Below, one piece after another: positions 1 to 5,161 of a DNA stretch of 5,161 bases; position 1 is the first letter of the stretch; each line of letters starts with the position of its first letter. A program made the translations under genes and the position numbers. The notes below the pieces were generated by a model that saw nothing but the letters and a program-made list of their open reading frames with translations, was not told where the DNA came from and did no database searches. The DNA is from Desulfocapsa sp. (GTDB lineage Bacteria > Desulfobacterota > Desulfobulbia > Desulfobulbales > Desulfocapsaceae), in contig JAOZLI010000132.1 in NCBI GenBank assembly GCA_029934915.1, forward strand, positions 1 to 5,161. Reading direction: 5' to 3'.

Positions 1-707
1 GGGTTTATTTTCCATCCTAAGCAGGTAAAGAAAAGAATCGCACAACCACCAGACATAGCCGCTGAGAAAATAAAGTAAATGGGAAGATAAGGGCCGTACC
101 AGAATGGACGACCATGAAGCATACCGAAGATGCCTCCAAGGTTACTATGTGCTGCAATACCAACTACAAGGCCAAAGAAACCCATAAGACGGGACAGACT
201 ATGGTTCTGCTCAAGAAGGAAAAAATACTCGATGAGCATAAATACAAGATACGCTCCATACAGGGTTCCCATCCACCACATATTAGATGAAAAGTTTGGA
301 GAGATAACGTTGTAGATAACCATACGATGGACGTTCTCAATATCGAAGAGGATAATCGAGAAACCACCTATCATAAACACGATAGACATGAAAACAGCAC
401 GTTTTGCAATGGGCATAAATGCCTCTCCACCAAAAACATGGCCGATGGAAGAGACGATACAGAGTCCGGTTGAGGTAACAACACAGAAAATGTAGGTGGC
501 AATCAGCAGTCCCCAGGGAATCTGCTTAGTAACATTGTAAACGTGATGGTATCCTGCAAAAAATCCATGAACACCAATACAAAAGCCAATCACTGCGATA
601 AGGCCCAGTACAGCCATAATCATTTTGTAGCCAGGACTTGCATTTTTCAAGGCTTCCACGCCATGAAAACCCCAGCGTTTTGAAATATCAACCATCCTTC
701 CAGTCAT
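1..707 (-). CDS. NrfD/PsrC-family membrane subunit of a respiratory complex (C-terminus cut by the window edge)
   Basis: This is the N-terminal 235 residues of a polytopic membrane protein; the frame is open to base 1, so the C-terminus is missing. The start ATG at 707 follows GAGGAG at a 5-nt spacing. Six hydrophobic segments are visible, at about residues 29-52, 66-88, 103-121, 145-165, 177-197 and 209-231. The short stretches GVHGFFAGYHHVYNVT (45-60), SSIGHVFGGE (86-95), HRMVIYN (127-133) and HGRPFWYGPYLP (198-209), followed by a SAAMSGG helix (215-221), are typical of the NrfD/PsrC family. Family members are quinone-interacting membrane anchors that exchange electrons with periplasmic Fe-S or heme partners, as in polysulfide reductase, Hmc, Nhc and Qrc complexes. 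The gene follows the nonaheme cytochrome gene by 83 nt on the same strand, so that cytochrome is the likely redox partner. Full members usually have 8-10 helices, so two or more are probably lost off the edge. The family call is firm; the specific complex is unknown. Confidence 0.88.
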   Translation of the reverse strand, partial: MTGRMVDISKRWGFHGVEALKNASPGYKMIMAVLGLIAVIGFCIGVHGFFAGYHHVYNVTKQIPWGLLIATYIFCVVTSTGLCIVSSIGHVFGGEAFMPIAKRAVFMSIVFMIGGFSIILFDIENVHRMVIYNVISPNFSSNMWWMGTLYGAYLVFMLIEYFFLLEQNHSLSRLMGFFGLVVGIAAHSNLGGIFGMLHGRPFWYGPYLPIYFIFSAAMSGGCAILFFTCLGWKIN

Positions 708-790
708 TTTATCTCCTCAATATTTTACTTTTTACGACTTTATCAGTTATTTAATAATCTGTTTTGCTAATGCTATTTCCAGCTATGATA
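708..790 (-). other. Intergenic spacer between cytochrome and NrfD-like genes
   Basis: This 83-nt A/T-rich spacer holds the GAGGAG ribosome binding site (713-718) of the NrfD-like gene. I see no convincing terminator hairpin in it, which fits co-transcription of the two genes. No Fe-S protein gene or other small frame sits between them. Confidence 0.6.
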
Positions 791-1735
791 TCAGTGGCCG
801 CTTTTGCCATGACCATCAGCCTTTACGTCGCCACCATGCATCGCATCATATCCTTTCACACCAATATGGCAGACGGTACATCTGGTAAGATATCCAAAGG
901 CCTGGTTTGAATTATGGCAGGTTCCACAAAATTTTGAGTGCAGTGTTTCAAGGTATGCACGTTTTACCGCAGGATCATCGGATGCAGCCAGTTCAGAATC
1001 GGCAACATGTCCCTGCTCCATAACGAATACTTCTTTATGACAAGATTCGCAGGAGAGCTCAGCGCGACCAACATGGATGTCATGGTCAAAGATTACCGTT
1101 TTTACGGGTTCGTTGAAAACGATTTTTTCAGTGGGAGGGAAGTGACAAGCTTCACATTGGCTGGCTGCATCAAAGGCATCATCGCCATTATGACAGGCAC
1201 CACAATATTTTCCCTCTTTAAAGGCGGCCATGGTGAAGTCATCCATTGCAGCTGCTGCACCTTTATTCATTTCAAAGACAGTGGAGTGACAACTGTTACA
1301 TTCAAGGCCAAGGTCTTCAACGTGCATATTGTGACTGAAAGCAGCCTTAGTGGGCTCGTTCCACATAAGTGGCTCTTCAGAAGCAGCGTGGCATGCCATA
1401 CAGTTGGTATCTGTGGCAAATGCAGTGTCGCCATCGTGACATGCTCCACAGAATTCGCCATCAGCCATGGCCTTCATGGTGAATTCTGTGCTGTCAACAG
1501 CAGTACCTCTCTGCATGGCAAAGAGATCATCATGGCAGCTGGAACATTCAAGCTCAAGATCCATGGTGTGAACTTTATGGTCAAAGGTTGCTTTGACAGG
1601 TGTATTCCAGATGATGGAATTTTTGGGGCCGTAGGTGTCTTCATCATACTCTTCTGCAATCACAGAGGTGCCTGCGAGCAAAAGAGTTGTGGAGAGACCT
1701 AAAACAGTGCATGCAAGAGTCTGGCGTTTAATCAT
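791..1735 (-). CDS. Exported nonaheme c-type cytochrome made of three tandem c7-type triheme domains
   Basis: This 314-residue protein carries out electron transfer in the periplasm or at the cell surface. A Sec signal peptide is visible: MIKRQ, then a hydrophobic core (8-22), with probable cleavage after SVIA (24-27); there is no lipobox. Nine CXXCH heme motifs begin at C64, C96, C112, C146, C178, C194, C229, C270 and C286. They fall into three modules of about 80-90 residues. Each module opens with F-[DS]-H-x-x-H (H53/H56, H135/H138, H218/H221), which supplies distal His ligands, and each has a Met exactly six residues after its first heme His (M74, M156, M239). The pattern fits the c7/c3-like triheme repeats of multiheme cytochromes in sulfur and metal reducers. 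The third module is longer, with an insert before its second heme, and the C-terminus is His- and Gly-rich (H300, H309, H314). I chose the ATG at 1735 because GGAG lies 8 nt upstream and it puts the signal peptide at the N-terminus; the in-frame TTG at 1777 would add 14 non-signal residues. The next gene encodes its probable NrfD-type membrane partner. Confidence 0.93.
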   Translation of the reverse strand: MIKRQTLACTVLGLSTTLLLAGTSVIAEEYDEDTYGPKNSIIWNTPVKATFDHKVHTMDLELECSSCHDDLFAMQRGTAVDSTEFTMKAMADGEFCGACHDGDTAFATDTNCMACHAASEEPLMWNEPTKAAFSHNMHVEDLGLECNSCHSTVFEMNKGAAAAMDDFTMAAFKEGKYCGACHNGDDAFDAASQCEACHFPPTEKIVFNEPVKTVIFDHDIHVGRAELSCESCHKEVFVMEQGHVADSELAASDDPAVKRAYLETLHSKFCGTCHNSNQAFGYLTRCTVCHIGVKGYDAMHGGDVKADGHGKSGH

Positions 1736-1944
1736 GTTTCGTGCTCCGGTAATTGGGTATGGGTCAAAGAAAGACAAGGGTACTTTCTAAGAAAAGCCTT
1801 AAGTCTGCCTGGAATTAATAGGTGTTGCGTGTAAAAGAACTGTGTTACAATGTGTAGTGCTACGAAGTAGTATTTTTGTTTGTCGGGATGACCTAATGCT
1901 TTTTTATTTACTTGTCAAGTGGCAAGATGTCTTTTAGGCGTCCC
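1736..1944 (-). promoter_or_regulatory. Upstream region of the cytochrome/NrfD operon, with a candidate -35 box
   Basis: This 209-nt gap precedes the cytochrome gene and should hold its promoter, because the upstream gene belongs to a functionally different operon. Reading the minus strand, a perfect TTGACA lies at 1918-1913, but the hexamer 17 nt further on (TAGGTC, 1895-1890) is a poor -10, so the assignment is weak. The TTGACA is part of a small palindrome, ACTTG-T-CAAGT (1910-1920). A GTAG/CTAC/GTAG cluster lies at 1854-1870. The GGAG ribosome binding site is at 1744-1747. I see no clear terminator for the upstream gene, no CRP/FNR-type box and no coding frame. Confidence 0.3.
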
Positions 1945-2862
1945 TTAATCTTGCGTGATATCGTTTCGATTCAAGCTGGCTATGCGTTCAGCAGCCTCCA
2001 TAATGGATTGTAGAATTTTTATTTCTTCTACTCCCATTTCAACTTCTCTGTATGAGTCTGCGAGTAGTTGTGCATAATTGATAATGCCATTGGCAAGGTT
2101 GGTGCCTTCGTTCAGCGTGGCCCCTAATTGTTCATCGAGTTGTCGAATTTCCTGTACGCCCACCTGCTGCTCAGTTGCCTCCACGAGTAAGGCATTAATA
2201 ATGTAGGTTATTTCGTGAAGTTCGGCGCAGCTTTTCGGGTCTGTTTGCAGGCCGGTACTTAGAACATCAGGAGCAGTTAACTGGCTTGTAAGGCCGTACA
2301 AAGGAAGCATCGTTTTCTTATAAAGAAAAATTAGTGAAAAGCTGATCAGGCAGATCACAATTGCCAGTAAACCAATCATGATGGTTTGAAACTGGATGAC
2401 TTTTGATCGCACCTGACTGACAATGATTCTATCAAAGCGAATTAAATAGTCGGCAAGGCCCCTCATTTTTTCCTGCAGTATCAGGCTTTTTGCTATTTGA
2501 TTGTTACCATTTGCAATTTCTTTGGCCAATATTGCAATACCGCTAATGTCGGCCTGTTTGGCCAGATCCAGACGGTATTCTCCGGGGATGAGTGGGTTCT
2601 CCTGGATTCTACTTAAGCTTGAATTGAGTTCACCAAGTTGGTTTGACGCAACACCGGCCTGTGCCCAGTCGCGCCCTATTAATGCTGTTGTGATCTGCTC
2701 TCGCAAGGTGGAAAATTGAAAAATAATAGCTTCGCTTTCGGTTATGACACTGTTGTATCGTTGTGTAAGTTGATTTTGCCTGAACCCCATAAGGATAACA
2801 ATAATGAGCAGGACAGCGACACTGGTAAAGGATAAGTAGCCGACACGTTTTATTGATATCAT
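1945..2862 (-). CDS. Two-helix membrane receptor with a degenerate HisKA-like domain and no kinase ATPase domain
   Basis: This 305-residue protein has the layout of a membrane sensor: a helix at about 9-27, a largely helical extracytoplasmic domain of about 130 residues (28-158), a second helix (159-180), a cytoplasmic linker (181-240) and a terminal helical hairpin (240-298). The hairpin resembles the dimerization/phosphotransfer domain of histidine kinases: NEGTNLANGIINYAQLL (251-267) can be laid on the usual HEINNPLNGI-NYAQLL type of motif, and EAAERIA (289-295) fits the end of helix 2. At the phospho-acceptor position the residue is N251, not His. The protein ends just after helix 2, so the whole HATPase domain is absent; canonical kinases of this type would continue for about 150 residues. 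It probably cannot autophosphorylate and may instead be a pseudo-kinase sensor or adaptor. The start ATG overlaps the ftsH-like stop as TGATG, with AAGGA 9 nt upstream, indicating translational coupling; a GTG at 2919 would overlap ftsH by 58 nt and displace the membrane helix. The domain match is by eye and moderate in strength. Confidence 0.75.
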   Translation of the reverse strand: MISIKRVGYLSFTSVAVLLIIVILMGFRQNQLTQRYNSVITESEAIIFQFSTLREQITTALIGRDWAQAGVASNQLGELNSSLSRIQENPLIPGEYRLDLAKQADISGIAILAKEIANGNNQIAKSLILQEKMRGLADYLIRFDRIIVSQVRSKVIQFQTIMIGLLAIVICLISFSLIFLYKKTMLPLYGLTSQLTAPDVLSTGLQTDPKSCAELHEITYIINALLVEATEQQVGVQEIRQLDEQLGATLNEGTNLANGIINYAQLLADSYREVEMGVEEIKILQSIMEAAERIASLNRNDITQD

Positions 2863-4736
2863 CAGTTCTGATCCTTTTTCGAGTGGACGCAGAAGTTGGC
2901 AGCGGGGCAGGTTCGGCACTGATCCGTTTCATGAATCCCGGCGGCAATTCTTTCCTTGGGCTGGCATTCCATAATGATTTGAAAGTCTTCGTCATCAAGA
3001 GTCTCCACTTCAAGGAGAATATCAGCCAGGAGTTTGAGAAGATAAAAGTTCTCCTTGATAATGCAGCTGGCCTCTTCACTGCAATGTTCCAGAAGGTTTT
3101 TAATCTCTTGATCAACAAGCTCTGCTGTTTTGTTACTCATCTCCAGGCGACGGGAGCTTCCGCCAAGAAAACCAGAATCATCAACAACTACGGCCTGGGG
3201 ACCAATAACTTCACTCATGCCCCATTTGCAGACCATACTGGTCGCAATTTCTGTGGCCTGGGCAATATCTCCCTGAGAACCTGTGGTTTTTTGAAAAAAG
3301 GCAATTTGTTCGGCAGCTCTGCCCCCCATAAGGATAGTGATCCTGCTGGCAAGATAGCTGCAGCTATAGCTGGTTCTGTCATTTACAGAAATTTGCTGTG
3401 TCTGACCCAGTGCCTGTCCCCTGGGAATAATGGTAATCTTGTGGATAGGGTCAGCATCAGGTAAGTATTTAGCAACAATGGCATGTCCGGCTTCATGGTA
3501 GGCGAGAATTCTACGGTCATCCTCTGATAATATCATTCCCTTTCGTTCAACGCCCATCATTATACGGTCGCGGGCATGTTCAAAATCAACGTCTTCTACA
3601 ATCTGTTTCCCGGTTCTTGCAGCCATAAGGGCTGCTTCGTTCACAAGGTTTGCAAGTTCTGCCCCAGTAAAGCCAGGTACCATGTGAGCGATTTTGTCCA
3701 GATCAACATCAGGGGATAGAGCGACTTTGGCACCATGGACAGCGAGGATTCGTTCTCTTCCTTTTAAATCAGGGGGGAGAATATTGACTTGGCGATCAAA
3801 TCGACCGGGACGTCTAAGGGCTGGGTCAAGAATATCTGGTCGGTTAGTGGCTGCAAGCACAACTATGGTGTCGGAACTTGAAAAACCATCCATTTCAACA
3901 AGCAGGGCATTCAGTGTCTGGCTGCGTTCATCCTGCCCACTTGCAGTGGCACCACCTGCACGGCTACCTCCAACTGCATCAATTTCGTCAATAAAAATAA
4001 TACAGGGGGCGTTCGTTTTAGCTTCTTGAAAGATATCACGTACTCGTGAGGCACCCACACCTACAAACATTTCAACAAAATCGGAACCGCTGAAACTGTA
4101 GAAGGGGACTGAGGCTTCGCCGGCTATAGCACGAGCTAATAGGGTTTTTCCTGTTCCTGGAGGGCCTTGCAAGAGTATTCCCTTGGGGCTTACTGCTCCG
4201 ATTTGTTCGTATTGGCCAGGATTTTTTAAGAAGTTTACCACTTCCTGGAGTTCCTCCAGCGCTTCGGGGATTCCAGCAACATCATCAAATGTTATGGTTT
4301 TTTGGCTGGAGTCGGGAAGGATAAGCTTGTCTGAAGCGAATTTGTTCTTTTTCTCTTCCTCAAGTTTTCTTTTTCTACTTAGTGATATAATGATAGTAAG
4401 GACTAGGAGAACGATATAGATCAGGGCAAAGGCCTGGAAGATCTGTTCGGAGCGATCCTTTTTAAATATGATTTTTATGTTTTTGTCCTGAAGCTCGGTG
4501 ATAAGTTTTTCTGGATTTGGTACGCTTGTTTCATAGCTGTCACCGGCCTTATGCGTTGCTATAACTTTGTTACCAATAAATGTTGTGGAGACAAGATCAT
4601 GATTATGCAGGCAATAACGAAATTCGCTGTATGATACCGGACGTAGGCGATGTTCAATTATCCAGAGACCGTAACTGCCGCCAAGGATGACTGAAAAAAG
4701 AAAGAATATAAAGAGGTTGCGAATTAAAATTGCCAT
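2862..4736 (-). CDS. ftsH: FtsH-type membrane-anchored AAA+ zinc metalloprotease with an atypical Cys-containing C-terminal tail
   Basis: This 624-residue protein is an ATP-dependent protease that extracts and degrades membrane and cytoplasmic proteins as a hexamer. In order it shows: helix 1 (about 4-26), a short extracytoplasmic domain (27-97), helix 2 (98-120), a basic linker, then the AAA+ module. The AAA+ module has Walker A GPPGTGKT (191-198), pore loop FVGVG (224-228), Walker B IIFIDEID (246-253) and second region of homology [20 protein letters not shown] (296-315) with arginine fingers R309/R312. The protease domain has HEAGH (414-418) and a probable third zinc ligand D490 in [11 protein letters not shown]. 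All catalytic residues are present, so it should be active. After the usual family end (ETLDDEDF, 578-585) a tail of about 35 residues carries C591 and C607-x2-C610-x5-C616, which is unusual for FtsH. The start is fixed: an in-frame TAA directly abuts the ATG, and helix 1 begins at residue 4. Shine-Dalgarno similarity is poor. The downstream receptor-like gene overlaps by 1 nt. It may be an accessory paralogue rather than the housekeeping copy; this is inference. Confidence 0.95.
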   Translation of the reverse strand: MAILIRNLFIFFLFSVILGGSYGLWIIEHRLRPVSYSEFRYCLHNHDLVSTTFIGNKVIATHKAGDSYETSVPNPEKLITELQDKNIKIIFKKDRSEQIFQAFALIYIVLLVLTIIISLSRKRKLEEEKKNKFASDKLILPDSSQKTITFDDVAGIPEALEELQEVVNFLKNPGQYEQIGAVSPKGILLQGPPGTGKTLLARAIAGEASVPFYSFSGSDFVEMFVGVGASRVRDIFQEAKTNAPCIIFIDEIDAVGGSRAGGATASGQDERSQTLNALLVEMDGFSSSDTIVVLAATNRPDILDPALRRPGRFDRQVNILPPDLKGRERILAVHGAKVALSPDVDLDKIAHMVPGFTGAELANLVNEAALMAARTGKQIVEDVDFEHARDRIMMGVERKGMILSEDDRRILAYHEAGHAIVAKYLPDADPIHKITIIPRGQALGQTQQISVNDRTSYSCSYLASRITILMGGRAAEQIAFFQKTTGSQGDIAQATEIATSMVCKWGMSEVIGPQAVVVDDSGFLGGSSRRLEMSNKTAELVDQEIKNLLEHCSEEASCIIKENFYLLKLLADILLEVETLDDEDFQIIMECQPKERIAAGIHETDQCRTCPAANFCVHSKKDQN

Positions 4737-4746
4737 TTACTGTCCG

Positions 4747-4776
4747 ATTATATCATGTAGGGTGTGTGGTTTTGAA
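4747..4776 (-). promoter_or_regulatory. Candidate sigma70-type promoter for the ftsH-like operon
   Basis: Reading the minus strand, a perfect TATAAT lies at 4752-4747, with TTCAAA (4 of 6 matches to TTGACA) at 4776-4771 across an 18-nt spacer. A transcript would start near 4740, only about 4 nt before the ATG at 4736, leaving no room for a ribosome binding site. The site lies downstream of the terminator at 4843-4877, so a promoter is needed somewhere in this gap. The -10 match is good and the -35 mediocre. Confidence 0.5.
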
Positions 4777-4842
4777 AAGTTTCGTTAAGAATGTGATAGA
4801 TAGGTACTACAAAAAAGTATATATATTTTTGGGGTGAAAAGT

Positions 4843-4877
4843 CAAAAGCCGATAGAAAATAATCTAATCGGCTTTTG
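4843..4877 (-). terminator. Intrinsic terminator of the small membrane-protein gene, possibly bidirectional
   Basis: A perfect 11-bp inverted repeat, CAAAAGCCGAT (4843-4853) and ATCGGCTTTTG (4867-4877), encloses a 13-nt A/T-rich loop; inside it AGA/TCT can extend the stem past a one-base bulge. On the minus strand the stem ends in CTTTTG and is followed by ACTTTT. It starts 19 nt after the stop codon at 4897, the expected place for a rho-independent terminator. The U tract is broken rather than continuous. It separates the small gene from the ftsH-like operon. Confidence 0.8.
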
Positions 4878-4896
4878 CAGAAGGAGGGGTTTGGTG

Positions 4897-5118
4897 TTAC
4901 ATTGTTCCGGTTACCGCACCGAAGAGATTTTTTATAAGTGCAACAGGGCCGCCTTCTGACATGAAGGCACTGGAAAGGCAGATAACTGCCCAGAGGCCTA
5001 CAACACCAGCGAAGGCAGCAGTAACAACAGTACCAACTTTATAAAGCTCACTGTCAGTGTTAACGGCTTCGTGTACGGTTGCTTCTGTTTTTTGTTTAAT
5101 GTTTTCTGCGTTGTTCAT
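4897..5118 (-). CDS. Small single-span membrane protein of unknown function
   Basis: This encodes a 73-residue protein I do not recognise. The N-terminal 25 or so residues are polar and charged, with several Glu and Lys. One hydrophobic helix follows (about 29-52: VGTVVTAAFAGVVGLWAVIC and onward), then an amphipathic tail with SEGGPVALIKNLF (54-66) ending GAVTGTM. A polar N-terminus without a signal peptide, one membrane span and a short tail suit a small accessory subunit or regulator of a membrane complex, but nothing in the sequence names it. The gene looks real: the ATG is preceded by AGGGG at a 7-nt spacing, and a strong terminator follows the stop closely. The terminator and the promoter in front of ftsH suggest it is not in the ftsH operon. 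Upstream neighbours are outside the window, so it could be the last gene of an operon. Confidence 0.8.
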   Translation of the reverse strand: MNNAENIKQKTEATVHEAVNTDSELYKVGTVVTAAFAGVVGLWAVICLSSAFMSEGGPVALIKNLFGAVTGTM

Positions 5119-5161
5119 AATTATTCCCCTCTCTATGTGTCTGATAGTTTGTTGTAAATAG

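Noticed and set aside
130..367. Short open frames on both strands at the left end.
   Set aside because: They are shadows of the NrfD-like gene, which reads without interruption from 707 to the window edge with proper membrane helices.
938..1702. A 254-codon open frame on the plus strand.
   Set aside because: It lies fully antisense to the nonaheme cytochrome, whose nine heme motifs and signal peptide prove the other strand. The frame is open because of the repeated Cys/His codon pattern, and its translation shows no coherent domain.
1854..1870. GTAG-TG-CTAC-GAA-GTAG cluster that could form alternative hairpins upstream of the cytochrome gene.
   Set aside because: The stems are only 4 bp, within reach of chance in A/T-rich DNA, and no regulator site of this form is known to me.
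1910..1920. Palindrome ACTTG-T-CAAGT as a terminator of the receptor gene.
   Set aside because: A one-base loop cannot form a stable hairpin and the arms are short; it may instead be an operator or simply the -35 context.
2630..3118. A 162-codon minus-strand frame spanning the ftsH/receptor junction.
   Set aside because: It overlaps both well-supported genes in another frame and has no recognisable domain; its translation is a shifted reading of the ftsH tail.
2853..3464. A 203-codon open frame on the plus strand, with others at 3694-4029 and 4183-4419.
   Set aside because: All are antisense to the ftsH-like gene, which has complete AAA+ and zinc-protease motifs in the minus frame.

Overview
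The window looks like chromosome from an anaerobic sulfur-cycling bacterium, most plausibly Desulfobacterota (Desulfobulbales-like). This is inferred from a multiheme c-type cytochrome next to an NrfD/PsrC-type quinone-interacting membrane subunit, moderate-to-low G+C, and tight gene packing. I cannot name a species from the sequence alone. All five genes lie on the minus strand, so the window reads functionally from right to left.

Right end (about 4843-5161): a small single-helix membrane protein of unknown function with a strong ribosome binding site, closed by a perfect 11-bp inverted repeat that should act as an intrinsic terminator. Middle (1945-4736): a two-gene operon. It starts at a TATAAT box so close to the start codon that the mRNA may be leaderless. 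The first gene is an FtsH-type membrane AAA+ zinc protease with all catalytic motifs intact and an unusual Cys-containing C-terminal tail. Its stop codon overlaps the start of the second gene by one base. The second gene encodes a two-helix membrane protein that resembles a sensor histidine kinase. It stops after a HisKA-like helical hairpin, has Asn where the phospho-accepting His should be, and has no ATPase domain.

Left end (1-1735): a respiratory electron-transfer module. An exported nine-heme cytochrome, built from three tandem c7-type triheme repeats, is followed after 83 nt by the N-terminal 235 residues of an NrfD-family integral membrane protein that runs off the window. Together they suggest a membrane complex passing electrons between the quinone pool and periplasmic hemes. 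An iron-sulfur subunit, if there is one, would lie outside the window.

The most interesting part is the translationally coupled pair of a complete FtsH paralogue and a kinase-dead, receptor-like protein. One hypothesis is that the receptor senses an envelope signal and controls, or is controlled by, the protease. The features and gene order are read directly from the sequence; the functional link is inference.
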